Counted from the first letter of the stretch, positions 1 through 8,630 are shown. The stretch is DNA of 31,031 bases from Solirubrobacteraceae bacterium (GCA_024710825.1 JANJUA010000072.1:1-31031), one strand, 5' to 3'. Numbers and translations are program-made. Notes: generated by a model from the sequence alone, not told the origin.

Positions 1-28
1 TGCGGGTCGCTAGACTTGCCGGCCTCGC

Positions 29-102
<74 letters not shown>

Positions 103-167
103 CTCACGTGAGCACGGAGGCTCGCGGTAGGTGGGACCGCCGGATCCCGACCGCCCCGGCCTCCCGG

Positions 168-1250
168 CTACGTCGGGATCAGTCGCGTGTCGTCGGTGCG
201 CCACGCCACGATCGTGGGGAGGCCGGTCGCGTCGACGCCGTCGACCCCGCTCGGCGGCTGCTCGAGCCACAGGTCGGTGCCCAGCCGCGTGGAGAGCCGC
301 AGCCGCACGCGGTTGCCGGCGAACACGACCTCCTCGACCGTCGCATCCACCTCGTTCCAGCCCGGGCGGCTCGTGCGCCGGGGAACCATGTGCACACGCT
401 CGGGGCGGATCGAGAGCGCCACCCGCTCGACGTCGGTCGGCGGCGGCGGCCCCGTCGCCAGGAGCTCCTGATCGCCGACGAGGATCCGCGTGCCGGCCTC
501 GTCTCGAGCGGCGATCCGGCCCGCGAGCAGGTTCGACTCGCCGATGAAGGTGGAGACGAACCGGCTCGCCGGGTCGTCGTAGACCTCGCGGGGGGTTCCG
601 GTCTGCACGATCCGCGCCTGGTTCATGACCATGATGCGGTCGGAGAGGACGAGCGCCTCCTCCTGGTCGTGCGTGACGAAGACGAACGTGGTCCCCAGTC
701 GGCGCTGGAGGTGGCGCAGCTCGAGCTGCATCTCCTTGCGCAGCTGCAGGTCGAGCGCGGACAGCGGCTCGTCGAGCAGCAGGACGGCCGGCTCGGAGGC
801 CAGCGCACGGGCCAGGGCGACCCTCTGCGCCTGCCCGCCTGAGAGCTGGCTCGGCCGACGGTCGCCGAGGCCTTCCAGCCGGACGAGGGCCAGCATCTCC
901 TCCACCTTGGCCGCGGCCTCGCGCTTGGGCACGCGCTGACGCCGCAGCGCGTAGCCGACGTTCTCGGCCACGGTGCGATGCGGGAACAGGGCGCCACGCT
1001 GGAAGACGATGCCCACGGGACGGCGGTTCGGCGCCAGCCGCGTGATGTCCGTGCCGTCCACCAGCACGGTCCCCGCGTCGGGCTGCTCGAAGCCCGCGAC
1101 GATCCGCAGCAGCGTGGTCTTGCCGCAGCCGCTCGGCCCCAGCAGCGAGACGAACTCCCCGGGTGCGACGGTCAGCGCCACGTCGTCGACCACCAGCTGG
1201 CTGCCGAAGTGCTTGACGATGCCGTGCAGCTCGAGATGGGATTCGGTCAT
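168..1250 (-). CDS. ABC importer ATPase, PotA/polyamine-type
   Basis: This is the ATP-hydrolysing subunit of a PotABCD/spermidine-putrescine-type importer, acting on the cytoplasmic face of the membrane (360 aa). Visible motifs are Walker A GPSGCGKTT (residues 38-46), Q-loop near Q84, signature LSGGQ (136-140), Walker B LLLDEP (157-162) and H-loop THD near 194. A C-terminal TOBE-like domain follows (about 240-355), as in PotA, FbpC and related proteins. The ATG at 1250 overlaps the stop of the upstream permease gene (1247-1250), so it is translationally coupled and last in the minus-strand operon. The family also includes Fe(III), sulfate and thiamine importers; the PotB/PotC-like permeases and PotD-like binding protein favour a polyamine-like or other small organic solute. 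Substrate not determinable. Confidence 0.93.
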   Translation of the reverse strand: MTESHLELHGIVKHFGSQLVVDDVALTVAPGEFVSLLGPSGCGKTTLLRIVAGFEQPDAGTVLVDGTDITRLAPNRRPVGIVFQRGALFPHRTVAENVGYALRRQRVPKREAAAKVEEMLALVRLEGLGDRRPSQLSGGQAQRVALARALASEPAVLLLDEPLSALDLQLRKEMQLELRHLQRRLGTTFVFVTHDQEEALVLSDRIMVMNQARIVQTGTPREVYDDPASRFVSTFIGESNLLAGRIAARDEAGTRILVGDQELLATGPPPPTDVERVALSIRPERVHMVPRRTSRPGWNEVDATVEEVVFAGNRVRLRLSTRLGTDLWLEQPPSGVDGVDATGLPTIVAWRTDDTRLIPT

Positions 1251-2029
1251 AGGCGCACCTTGGTCAGACGGTTGGCGATGAGCGCGAGCGTGACCGTTCC
1301 CGCCAGGATCAGCGTCGCCAGCGCGTTGATGGTGGGATCGATGCCGCGGCGCAGGAGTCCCCAGATCAGAACCGGAAGCGTGTCGTCGCCGCCGCGCGTG
1401 AAGAAGGTCACGACGAACTCGTCGAGCGAGAGCGCCATCGACAGGAGCATCGCGCCGACGATCGACGGCCGGATGAGCGGCAGCACGACGTCGGCGAAGC
1501 CGCGCGCCGGGCCGGCGCCGAGGCTCCGCGCCGCCTCGACGATCGAGAAGTCGAAGCTGTCGAGCCGGGCGACCATGCTCAGGACGACGAACGGCAGCGC
1601 GATCAGCACGTGGCCGATGATCGCCGTCTCCAGCGACAGGCCCAGGCCGACCTCCTCGAGGAACACCGTCAGCGCGATCCCCAGCAGCAGGGCGGGCACG
1701 ATCGCCGGCAGCAGCAGGCCGCCGGCCACCAGCGGCCGGATCCGCGGCGCCAGCCCGCGAAGCGCGAACGACGCCGGCACCCCGATGAGGGCCGCGACCA
1801 GCGCGGTCACGACGGCCGCGACGACGCTGTTGCGCAGCGCGTCGCGGAACATCGGGTCGCGCAGACCGCGGTCGTACCAGTCGAGCGTGAGCCCTTCGAT
1901 GGGGAAGCTCAGCCGCGGCGACGCGTTGAACGAGAACACGACGGTGACGAGGATCGGCAGGGCGAGGAACCCGATGACGCACGCCACGAGCAGCCCGCCG
2001 ACGACCTGGCGAACCGTCGGGCGCCTCAT
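1247..2029 (-). CDS. ABC importer permease, PotC-type
   Basis: This is an inner-membrane permease of the binding-protein-dependent transport family (260 aa), with about six hydrophobic segments. The first is at residues 10-32. The cytoplasmic EAA coupling motif reads EAARSLGAGP, about two-thirds along, and docks on the ATPase. It forms the second half of a permease heterodimer with the upstream PotB-like protein. Its ATG overlaps the stop of that gene by 4 bases (2026-2029), and its own stop overlaps the ATPase start. Length and order match PotC in PotABCD-type systems; the transported solute is unknown. Confidence 0.92.
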   Translation of the reverse strand: MRRPTVRQVVGGLLVACVIGFLALPILVTVVFSFNASPRLSFPIEGLTLDWYDRGLRDPMFRDALRNSVVAAVVTALVAALIGVPASFALRGLAPRIRPLVAGGLLLPAIVPALLLGIALTVFLEEVGLGLSLETAIIGHVLIALPFVVLSMVARLDSFDFSIVEAARSLGAGPARGFADVVLPLIRPSIVGAMLLSMALSLDEFVVTFFTRGGDDTLPVLIWGLLRRGIDPTINALATLILAGTVTLALIANRLTKVRL

Positions 2030-2907
2030 CGCGCCACCACCGTCATCAGCCTGCTGACGACCGCGAAGACCACCAGCACGGCCACCATCGTCGTGATGGC
2101 GAGGGCCGCGCCGAGCGGCCAGTTGTAGGAGACGCCGAACTGGTCGGCGATGACGTTGCCGATCATGATCCCGTTCGTCCCGCCGACGAGCGTCGGCGTG
2201 ACGTAGTCCCCGCAGGTCAGCACGAACGCGAACGCGAACGCGGCCTTGGCGCCGGTCATCGTCATGGGGAAGGTGACGGTGCGGAACACCGCGAGGCCGC
2301 TTCCTCCGAGGCTGCGCGCCGCTTCGATCACCTCACGGGGCACGTTCTGCATCGCCGAGTACAGCGGCAGGATGGCGAACGGCAGCAGGATGTTGGTCAT
2401 CGTGATCACGACGGCCACCCGGCTGTAGATGAGGAAGCGCAGCGGCTCGTCGACGAGCCCGGTGGAGAGCAGCAGCGAGTTGACGATCCCCTGCTCTCCG
2501 AGGATCGTGCGCCATGCGTAGATGCGCACCAGGTAGCCGCTGAACAGGGCCACCATCACGAGGAAGAACAGCAGCTCGCGCCGGCGCGGGAAGACGAACG
2601 TGACCACGTACGAGAAGGCGTAGGCGAGCACGACCACGAGCGTGGCCGTCGCCAGCCCGATCACGATCGTGCGGACGATGATCTCGCGGTAGAGCCCGTT
2701 GGTCACCGCCTCCTGGTAGTTGGCCAGGTCGAACGCGGGCGTGATCGTGAGGAAGCCCGCCTCGAAGAAGCTGTAGCGGACGAGGATCGCCAGCGGGATG
2801 AGGAAGAAGGCCGTCCAGAACACGGCGGCCGGCGCGACCTGGAGCAGGGCAAGCCGCTTGACGGACCGCTGTGACCCCGTTAGGTTCATCGCGAAAGGAC
2901 CATACAT
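2026..2907 (-). CDS. ABC importer permease, PotB-type
   Basis: This is the first gene of the minus-strand importer operon, a six-helix permease of the PotB type (293 aa from 2907). Its EAA motif EAARSLGGSG is followed by the usual loop and F-P residues. Two ATG starts are possible: 2907 and 2889 (protein beginning MNLTG, 287 aa). Neither has a strong Shine-Dalgarno sequence. The 2907 start lies inside the spacer of an inverted repeat (2896-2922), so if that repeat is an operator the 2889 start with a short leader is attractive. The gene is transcribed divergently from the binding-protein gene and probably shares a control region with it. Confidence 0.9.
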   Translation of the reverse strand: MYGPFAMNLTGSQRSVKRLALLQVAPAAVFWTAFFLIPLAILVRYSFFEAGFLTITPAFDLANYQEAVTNGLYREIIVRTIVIGLATATLVVVLAYAFSYVVTFVFPRRRELLFFLVMVALFSGYLVRIYAWRTILGEQGIVNSLLLSTGLVDEPLRFLIYSRVAVVITMTNILLPFAILPLYSAMQNVPREVIEAARSLGGSGLAVFRTVTFPMTMTGAKAAFAFAFVLTCGDYVTPTLVGGTNGIMIGNVIADQFGVSYNWPLGAALAITTMVAVLVVFAVVSRLMTVVAR

Positions 2908-2922
2908 AGAACCTATGGTCCT
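2896..2922. promoter_or_regulatory. Candidate operator: 9-bp inverted repeat in the divergent importer promoter
   Basis: AGGACCATA (2896-2904) and TATGGTCCT (2914-2922) are perfect reverse complements separated by 9 nt. The repeat lies between the PotB-like gene (minus) and the binding-protein gene (plus). The TGGTC/GACCA half-site core resembles operators known for FadR-subfamily GntR proteins such as PdhR and LldR. A FadR-type GntR gene lies in the same locus at 6775. The assignment of regulator to site is inference. Confidence 0.5.
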
Positions 2923-2959
2923 AGCAACGTCGTGTCACGGACTGCCAGGGGGCGCCCAG

Positions 2960-4147
2960 ATGATCAGTCGGACCGCAGATATGACCCGCCTGCAACTCCT
3001 TCGACGCGCCGGCGTCGGCGCCGTCGCGTTCAGCGGCCTGGGCGCCGTGCTGAGCGCGTGCGGCAGCGGCTCCGACACCGCCACGACCGCCGCCGGCGCG
3101 ACCAGCGGCGGGGCCTCGACGACCGGCACGCTGAGCGGCACCATCAACTACGCGGGCTTCAGCGGGGAGGACGCGCCCGAGATCGCCAAGCCCTTCCTGG
3201 ACGAGCACGGCCTGAAGCTCAAGTCCACGTACGTCGCCGGCAACGACGACATGCTCACCAAGCTCCAGACCGGCGGCACGTCGTCGCTGGACGTGCTGAC
3301 GCTCAACAAGGACTACTCGGCGACCGAGATCGCCGCGGGATTCGTCCGTCCGCTCGACATGGAGCGCATCCCGGCGGCCGCGGACCTGTTCCCCGCCTTC
3401 CAGGACGCGCCGTGGACCCACGTGGACGGCAACGTCTACGGCGTCCCGCTGATCTGGGGCGACGAGCCGACGATCTACCAGCCGAAGGAGGTCAGCGGCC
3501 TGCCGCCCTCCTACACCGACTTCAGCGATCCCAAGTACAAGGGTCAGATCACGACGCTCGACGACGCCTACTCGAACATCTGGCTCTTCTCGAAGTCCCT
3601 CGGCAACGCCGACCCGGCGAACATCACCCAGGAGCAGCTCGACCAGGTCCTGGAGGCGCTGATCGCCGTCAAGGCCAACATCGTCTCCCTGGCCGCGTCC
3701 TTCGGAGACATGACGGACCTGCTCGTCCGCGGGGACGCGGCGATCGCCATCAACGGCTGGGCGGCGATGATCGGCATGGCCGAGGAGAAGGGGGTCAAGC
3801 TCGAGGCGGGCACGCCGTCCAAGGACGGGACGTACTACTGGTCCGACGCCTACTACATCACCAGCGACGCGCCGAACGTCGACGCCGCCTACGCGTACAT
3901 CGACTACATGACCGATCCCGAGCAGAACGCGAAGCTGGCCGGGGCGCTGCTGTCAGCCTGCACGAACGAGAAGGCGCTGCCCCTGATGTCGAAGGACGTC
4001 TCGTCGCTGTATGACTTCAGCGCCGTCGAGCAGTCCTCGGCCGGCGGCGCGCTGGCCCAGGGCATCCTGCCCCCGATCGAGCCCGAGGGCGACATCACCG
4101 GGGTGCAGGACTGGCAGGCCGCCTGGCAGAAGTTCAAGGTTGCCTGA
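2960..4147 (+). CDS. Extracellular solute-binding lipoprotein, PotD-like
   Basis: This is the substrate receptor of the neighbouring importer (395 aa). The N-terminus has the pattern RLQLLRRAGVG followed by a hydrophobic stretch and the lipobox LSAC. It is therefore an exported lipoprotein, and the paired arginines suggest the Tat route. A low-complexity Ser/Thr/Gly linker follows the cysteine, as usual for tethered binding proteins. The body has the spacing of the family-1/PotD-like fold, for example GVPLIWGDEP and a late NGWAAMIG. The ATG at 2960 is chosen because AGGGGG sits 7 nt upstream; ATG 2981 would also keep the signal. It heads a plus-strand operon with catabolic enzymes, so the imported solute is likely degraded by them. 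Confidence 0.9.
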   Translation: MISRTADMTRLQLLRRAGVGAVAFSGLGAVLSACGSGSDTATTAAGATSGGASTTGTLSGTINYAGFSGEDAPEIAKPFLDEHGLKLKSTYVAGNDDMLTKLQTGGTSSLDVLTLNKDYSATEIAAGFVRPLDMERIPAAADLFPAFQDAPWTHVDGNVYGVPLIWGDEPTIYQPKEVSGLPPSYTDFSDPKYKGQITTLDDAYSNIWLFSKSLGNADPANITQEQLDQVLEALIAVKANIVSLAASFGDMTDLLVRGDAAIAINGWAAMIGMAEEKGVKLEAGTPSKDGTYYWSDAYYITSDAPNVDAAYAYIDYMTDPEQNAKLAGALLSACTNEKALPLMSKDVSSLYDFSAVEQSSAGGALAQGILPPIEPEGDITGVQDWQAAWQKFKVA

Positions 4148-4160
4148 GCTCGAACGCCCG

Positions 4161-5351
4161 ATGCCGGACGTGGAGCGGCGACTGGGGGACGTGGTGGAGC
4201 TCACCCGGGCGCTCATCCGCGCCCCCAGCCCGTCCCCGCCGGGCGACGAGCGCGCGGTCGTCGAGGTCGTGCGCGACTACCTCGCGGACGTCCCCGGCGT
4301 CGAGCTGCGGATCCTCGCCGCCGACCCGCTGCGCCCCAACCTCGTCTGCACCGCGGGCAGCGGGCCGACCCTCGGCCTGTTCGCGCACACCGACACGGTG
4401 CCCGTCGGCGACGACGGCTGGAGCGTCGACCCGTTCGGGGGCGCGCTCCGCGACGGGCGCGTCTACGGCAGGGGAGCGACCGACAACAAGGGCGCGGTCG
4501 CCGCCATGGCGGTCGCCTTCCGCACCCTCGTCGAGAGCGATCAGCGGCCGGAGGGTCGGCTGCTGTTCTGTGCCAACGCCGACGAGGAGCAGGGCGGCCG
4601 GTACGGGATCGCTCACGTCGCGGAGGCCCTGGCGCACGAGCTCGACGCCGCCGTGGTCGCCGAGCCGAGCGGGATCGACGACAGCTTCGAGCGCCTGTGG
4701 GTCGCCAGTCGCGGGGTGTGCGCCTTTCGCATCCTGGTCGAGGGGACGCAGGGACACTCGAGCCTCGCCGACCATCACGACGCCCCCAACGCGGTTGGGC
4801 GCCTGTTCGAGCTCTGGCCGCACCTGCGCGAGCGCTTCCAGGAGCTCATTCCCGACGGCGTCGTGCTCAACCCGGTCCGTCTTCTCGGCGGGGTGGACTA
4901 CGGCATCGTCCCGGGACAGAGCGCCGTCTGGTGTGAGTGCCGCGTCGCGCCCGGGAACGAGCGCGAGCAGGTGCAGGCCCGGCTGGAGCGAGCCGCCGAC
5001 GAGGCGATCCGCGCGTCCGGCATCCCGGCGAAGCTCGTGTTCGAGCCCGCGCCCTACGGCTGGATCGCCCCGTCGAGCGTCGCCGTGGACCAGCCGATCG
5101 TCCGTGCGGCGCGCTCGGCCTGGGCGAGCACGCTCGGCGCAGAGCCGCGCCTCGGCACCTTCCCGGGCGGGACGGACGGCTGGGTGCTCGCGCAGCACGG
5201 CGTGCCCACCCTGCCCGGCGTCGGCCCCGGCGCGCTGATGCGCGCCCACGGCGCCGACGAGCACGTGACCGTCGCCGACCTCGAGACCGCCACCCGGCTG
5301 TACGTCGCCCTAGCCACCGCCTACTTCGCCGACCACGGAGAGCGCCCATGA
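4161..5351 (+). CDS. M20-family metallohydrolase (ArgE/DapE-like deacylase or peptidase)
   Basis: This is a zinc-dependent amidohydrolase of the M20 peptidase/deacylase family (396 aa, normal length). The metal and catalytic residues are in place: H76-T-D78, D108 in GATDNKG, the E142-E143 pair in NADEEQGG, and C-terminal H368 in GADEH. Family members hydrolyse N-acyl amino acids, N-succinyl or N-formyl groups, or dipeptides; the specificity cannot be read here. It starts 13 bases after the binding-protein stop (a TTG at 4140 would overlap that gene). It ends with a 4-base overlap with the amidohydrolase (5348-5351), so the two are cotranslated. It probably performs one hydrolytic step on the imported compound. 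Confidence 0.9.
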   Translation: MPDVERRLGDVVELTRALIRAPSPSPPGDERAVVEVVRDYLADVPGVELRILAADPLRPNLVCTAGSGPTLGLFAHTDTVPVGDDGWSVDPFGGALRDGRVYGRGATDNKGAVAAMAVAFRTLVESDQRPEGRLLFCANADEEQGGRYGIAHVAEALAHELDAAVVAEPSGIDDSFERLWVASRGVCAFRILVEGTQGHSSLADHHDAPNAVGRLFELWPHLRERFQELIPDGVVLNPVRLLGGVDYGIVPGQSAVWCECRVAPGNEREQVQARLERAADEAIRASGIPAKLVFEPAPYGWIAPSSVAVDQPIVRAARSAWASTLGAEPRLGTFPGGTDGWVLAQHGVPTLPGVGPGALMRAHGADEHVTVADLETATRLYVALATAYFADHGERP

Positions 5352-6754
5352 CCCCGACCGACGTCGACCTCCTCATCCGCAACGGCTACGTGATCACGAT
5401 GGATCCCGACCGCACCGTCTACGAGCGCGGCGCCGTCGCGGTGAAGGGCCGCGCGATCGTCGCGGTGGGACGCGATCACGAGGTCTCCTCCGAGGTGCGG
5501 GCGGGTCGCACGATCGATGCCGACGGCGCGCCGATCCACCCGGGCTTCGTCGAGTGCCACAACCACGTATCGCTGCACCTGGTTCGGGGCGCGTTCGGGG
5601 ACTCGATCTCCTGGCAGTCGGTCAACGACGAGTTCTACGTCCCGTACTGGAACACCGTGACCGACGAGGAGGAGCACGTCGCCAGCCTGCTGGCGTGCGT
5701 GGAGATGCTGCGCAACGGGACGACGTGCTTCATGGAGGCGGGCTCGGTCTTCGAGCCCGAGACGGCCGCGACGGCGGCGGAGGCGGCCGGGATCCGTGCC
5801 CTGGTCGCCGATCCGTTTCTCTGGGACGTCGGGGGCTACACGTCGGACGCGCCCGCCGTCAAGCGAGCGCCCGCGAGCACCGACCACTGCCTGGACATCC
5901 TCGGGACTCAGCTGCGGCGCAACGACGATCCCGACGCGCTCGTCCGCGGCCACGTCGCCATCGTCGGCATGGGCTCCGCCACCGACGAGCTCGAGCGGGC
6001 CGCCAAGGAGGTCGCCGACGCCGCAGGAGTGGTGCTCAACCAGCACCAGTCCTACTGCCTGGACGACGTCGCCGGCGACGACCTGCGCCACGGCCGGCAC
6101 CCGCTCGTGCACCTGGACGACATCGGGGTCCTGGGCGCGAACTGCACGTTCGCCCACATGAACCTGCTGCGCGACGACGAGGTCGCGGCCGTCGAGCAGA
6201 GCGGCATGTCGTTGGCCTGGGCACCCCAGTCATCGATGATCTGGGGCATCGGCGGGACCCAGCATGGCCACCACCTCGACTTCCACCGCGCGGGCGTCAA
6301 CGTCGCGCTCGGGTCGGACTCCTCGAACTGGTCCAACCGCTTCGACATCGGGCAGCAGGCGTTCCTGGCCGTGCTCAGCGCTCGCGAGAAGGAGCGCTCG
6401 CGGACCGCGCTGACGGCCGAGGACGCCCTGGAGATGGCGACGATCAACGGGGCTCGCGCCGTAGGGCTCGAGCACCTGATCGGGTCGCTCGAGGTCGGCA
6501 AGCGCGCCGACCTGGTCGTCCGCGGCAACGACGTGCCCGAGGCGCATCCGACCACCAGTCCGCTGATGCAGCTGGTCTACAGCGCGCGGGACGCCAGCGT
6601 CGACACCGTGGTGGTGGACGGTCGCGTCGTCCTCGAACGACGCCAGCCGGTCCTGCTCGACGCCGCCGACGTGTACCGCCGCGCCGACCGCGCCGCACGG
6701 GCCGTCCTCGACCGCATGGGCTATCACGTGCCCCGACGTTGGCCACACCGATGA
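5348..6754 (+). CDS. Metal-dependent amidohydrolase, ATZ/TRZ/guanine-deaminase-like
   Basis: This is an amidohydrolase-superfamily enzyme (468 aa) with the small N-terminal beta-sandwich (LIRNGYVITMD) and a TIM barrel. Metal ligands are visible: H71-N-H73, H233 in NQHQSY, H270 in FAHMNLL and D324 in LGSDSSN. The C-terminal GSLEVGKRADLVV signature is typical of the chlorohydrolase/deaminase branch. In that branch the barrel-strand-5 histidine is normally followed at +3 by a catalytic glutamate (H-x-x-E); here the +3 residue is Y236. The chemistry may therefore differ from classical deaminases. It is coupled to the M20 gene and followed by the regulator. The likely role is deamination or ring opening of a nitrogenous substrate taken up by the linked importer. 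Confidence 0.88.
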   Translation: MTPTDVDLLIRNGYVITMDPDRTVYERGAVAVKGRAIVAVGRDHEVSSEVRAGRTIDADGAPIHPGFVECHNHVSLHLVRGAFGDSISWQSVNDEFYVPYWNTVTDEEEHVASLLACVEMLRNGTTCFMEAGSVFEPETAATAAEAAGIRALVADPFLWDVGGYTSDAPAVKRAPASTDHCLDILGTQLRRNDDPDALVRGHVAIVGMGSATDELERAAKEVADAAGVVLNQHQSYCLDDVAGDDLRHGRHPLVHLDDIGVLGANCTFAHMNLLRDDEVAAVEQSGMSLAWAPQSSMIWGIGGTQHGHHLDFHRAGVNVALGSDSSNWSNRFDIGQQAFLAVLSAREKERSRTALTAEDALEMATINGARAVGLEHLIGSLEVGKRADLVVRGNDVPEAHPTTSPLMQLVYSARDASVDTVVVDGRVVLERRQPVLLDAADVYRRADRAARAVLDRMGYHVPRRWPHR

Positions 6755-6774
6755 CCACGAGGCACTGAGAGGCG

Positions 6775-7515
6775 ATGGACGAAGACGACCGAGGGCTGTC
6801 CCACTTCCGGCCGATCCGGCTGCGCAAGGCCGCGGACGAGGTGGTCGCGGCGATCGTGGACGGGATCCGCGCAGGGCTCTGGGAGCCGGGCGACCTGCTG
6901 CCGCGCGAGCGCGATCTGGCGGCGCGATTGGAGGTGAGCCGCACGACGGTTCGCGAGGCGACGGGCCTGCTCAGCCGCGCGGGCGTGCTCACCGTCCGGC
7001 GCGGCAACCGCGGCGGCGTGGAGATCGCCACCCGGATCGTGCCGGCGAGCATCATGACCGAGATCGAGGCGCTCGGCCCGTCGGAGACGAGATCGCTGCT
7101 CCAGGCCCGCCGTGCGATCGAGACGTCGTCCGCGGTGCTCAGCTCGCAGCGGGCGACCGCGGCCGACCTCGCCGACCTCGAGCGCCTGGTCGACGAGCTG
7201 CATCCCCTGATCGACGTGCCCGAGGAGTTCCTCGAGGTCGACTTCCAATTCCACCTGCGCGTCGCCGAGGCCTCCGGCAACGCGCTGATGGCCGAGTTCC
7301 TGCGGGAGATCCTGCGCCGCTACGCGGCCATCCGCTCCCAGTACCCGGTCGGCCACGTGGCCCTGGACCGGGGGATTGCCAACCAGCAGGCGACGCTCGA
7401 CGCGATCCGCTCGGGCGATCCGGAGCGCGTCGTCGCGGCCATGGACGAGCATCTCGGGTCCGTCGAGGAGCACTTCCTCGGCGAGCGACTGTCGACCTGG
7501 GGACTGCCCGGATGA
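6775..7515 (+). CDS. GntR-family transcriptional regulator (FadR/FCD subfamily)
   Basis: This is a DNA-binding regulator (246 aa). The N-terminal winged helix (about 20-85) has the GntR hallmark LLPRERDLAARLEVSRTTVR. The C-terminal all-helical FCD ligand domain (about 100-230) has D156-x-x-x-H160 in DFQFH, and MDEH near the end. FCD proteins usually bind a metal through Asp plus three His. The position of the middle His appears to be Q204 (in NQQATLDAI), so metal use may be altered. GAGAGG lies just upstream of the ATG. The gene sits inside the catabolic operon, and its stop overlaps the next start (7512-7515). It is probably the local, ligand-responsive repressor of the importer and enzyme genes, with the inverted repeat at 2896-2922 a candidate site. 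Confidence 0.92.
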   Translation: MDEDDRGLSHFRPIRLRKAADEVVAAIVDGIRAGLWEPGDLLPRERDLAARLEVSRTTVREATGLLSRAGVLTVRRGNRGGVEIATRIVPASIMTEIEALGPSETRSLLQARRAIETSSAVLSSQRATAADLADLERLVDELHPLIDVPEEFLEVDFQFHLRVAEASGNALMAEFLREILRRYAAIRSQYPVGHVALDRGIANQQATLDAIRSGDPERVVAAMDEHLGSVEEHFLGERLSTWGLPG

Positions 7516-8606
7516 CCCTGGCCGAGGCGCGCGCCCACGTCGCGGAGGCGTTCGACGGCCGTCCCAGCGGCGTCTTCATCGACTCGGCCAACTACGGGAT
7601 CCCGCCGACCGCCACCGTACGGGCGCTCGAGCGGGCGCTCGAGGGCTGGCAGGCGGGTGCCGCGGACTGGCTGGAGTGGGACACGGCGGGGGAGGCCTGT
7701 CGCGCGCATTTCGCGCGCCTGTGCCACGCGAGCCCCGAGACGGTCGCGCTCATGCCGGCGGTGTCGGTGGGGACGGGGCTAGTGGCGGCGAGCCTGCCCG
7801 AGGGCAGCACGGTCCTGACCGCGGAGGACGACTTCACCTCGGTGCTGTTCCCGTTCCTGGCCGCCGCGGAGCGGCGCAGCGTCAGCGTCCGCGAGGCGCC
7901 GCCCGGCCGCCTCGCCGACGCCGTGGACGGATCGACGACGCTGGTGGCGGCGAGCTGGGTGCACTCCGCGACGGGGGCGACGGTCGACGTCGGCGACCTC
8001 GTCGCCGCCTGCCGCGCGCAAGGCGCGCGGCTGCTGCTCGACGTGACGCAGGGCCTCGGCGTCGTCCCGTTCGACGTCGGGGACGTGGACTACGTCGTGT
8101 GCGCGGCGTACAAGTTCCTGCTCTGCCCGCGCGGCGTCGCGTTCCTGCGCGTCGCGCCCGATGCCGCCGCCTCGGTCGCTCCGCTGGTGAGCGGGTGGCG
8201 CAGCGCCGACGACCCGTACGGCCGCTTCTACGGCGGCCCGCTGACGCTGGCGCCGACCGCCGCCCGGCACGACGTGTCGCTCGCGTGGCACGCCTGGTAC
8301 GGGGCCGAGCGCTCGCTGGGGATGCTCGCCGGGCTGCCCGAGGACGTCCGCCAGGCGCTGGCCTGCGAGCCTGCCCGACGGCTCGCCGCGGCGCTGGAGC
8401 AGCCGCCGCCGACGGCGAGCATCGTCTCGCTGGCGGTGCGCGACTCCCCGGAGCTGCGCCGGGACCTCGCCCGTCACGACATCCGCCTCTCGATGCGCGG
8501 CGGGCGCGCCCGCGCCTCCTTCCACGTCTACAACCGAGACGCCGACGCCGACATCGCCGCCTCCGTGCTGCGGCCACATCTCGATCCCCGGGGTGGGGCG
8601 AGCTGA
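7512..8606 (+). CDS. Aminotransferase class V-fold PLP enzyme
   Basis: This is a PLP enzyme of the class V aminotransferase/cysteine-desulfurase fold (364 aa). The Schiff-base lysine is K201 in CAAYKFLLCPRG. The cofactor-ring Asp is in LLLDVTQGLG, followed by conserved small-domain segments. Family activities include cysteine desulfurase, kynureninase-like and isopenicillin-N-epimerase-like reactions, serine-glyoxylate aminotransferase and C-S lyases. Nothing in the sequence selects one. It is the last gene of the uptake/catabolic operon, coupled by ATGA to the GntR gene. It probably acts on an amino-acid intermediate released by the two hydrolases. Downstream it converges on the DUF3817 gene. 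Confidence 0.87.
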   Translation: MTLAEARAHVAEAFDGRPSGVFIDSANYGIPPTATVRALERALEGWQAGAADWLEWDTAGEACRAHFARLCHASPETVALMPAVSVGTGLVAASLPEGSTVLTAEDDFTSVLFPFLAAAERRSVSVREAPPGRLADAVDGSTTLVAASWVHSATGATVDVGDLVAACRAQGARLLLDVTQGLGVVPFDVGDVDYVVCAAYKFLLCPRGVAFLRVAPDAAASVAPLVSGWRSADDPYGRFYGGPLTLAPTAARHDVSLAWHAWYGAERSLGMLAGLPEDVRQALACEPARRLAAALEQPPPTASIVSLAVRDSPELRRDLARHDIRLSMRGGRARASFHVYNRDADADIAASVLRPHLDPRGGAS

Positions 8607-8607
8607 G

Positions 8608-8630
8608 GCCGGCTCGGAGCTCAGGCCGGC
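8608..8630. terminator. Weak candidate hairpin between convergent genes
   Basis: GCCGGC (8608-8613) can pair with GCCGGC (8625-8630) around an 11-nt loop. An alternative CTGAG/CTCAG stem overlaps it. It lies where the class V enzyme gene and the minus-strand DUF3817 gene converge, but has no T-run and is short. Confidence 0.25.

Noticed and set aside
103..112. CTCACGTGAG palindrome just after the tRNA
   Set aside because: It is a loopless 10-bp palindrome that cannot form a terminator hairpin, and no gene starts nearby that it could regulate; probably chance.
978..2057. Long plus-strand open frame opposite the importer ATPase and permease genes
   Set aside because: It is a shadow of real genes on the other strand, caused by high third-position G+C; the product is low-complexity Arg/Ser/Pro with no motif.
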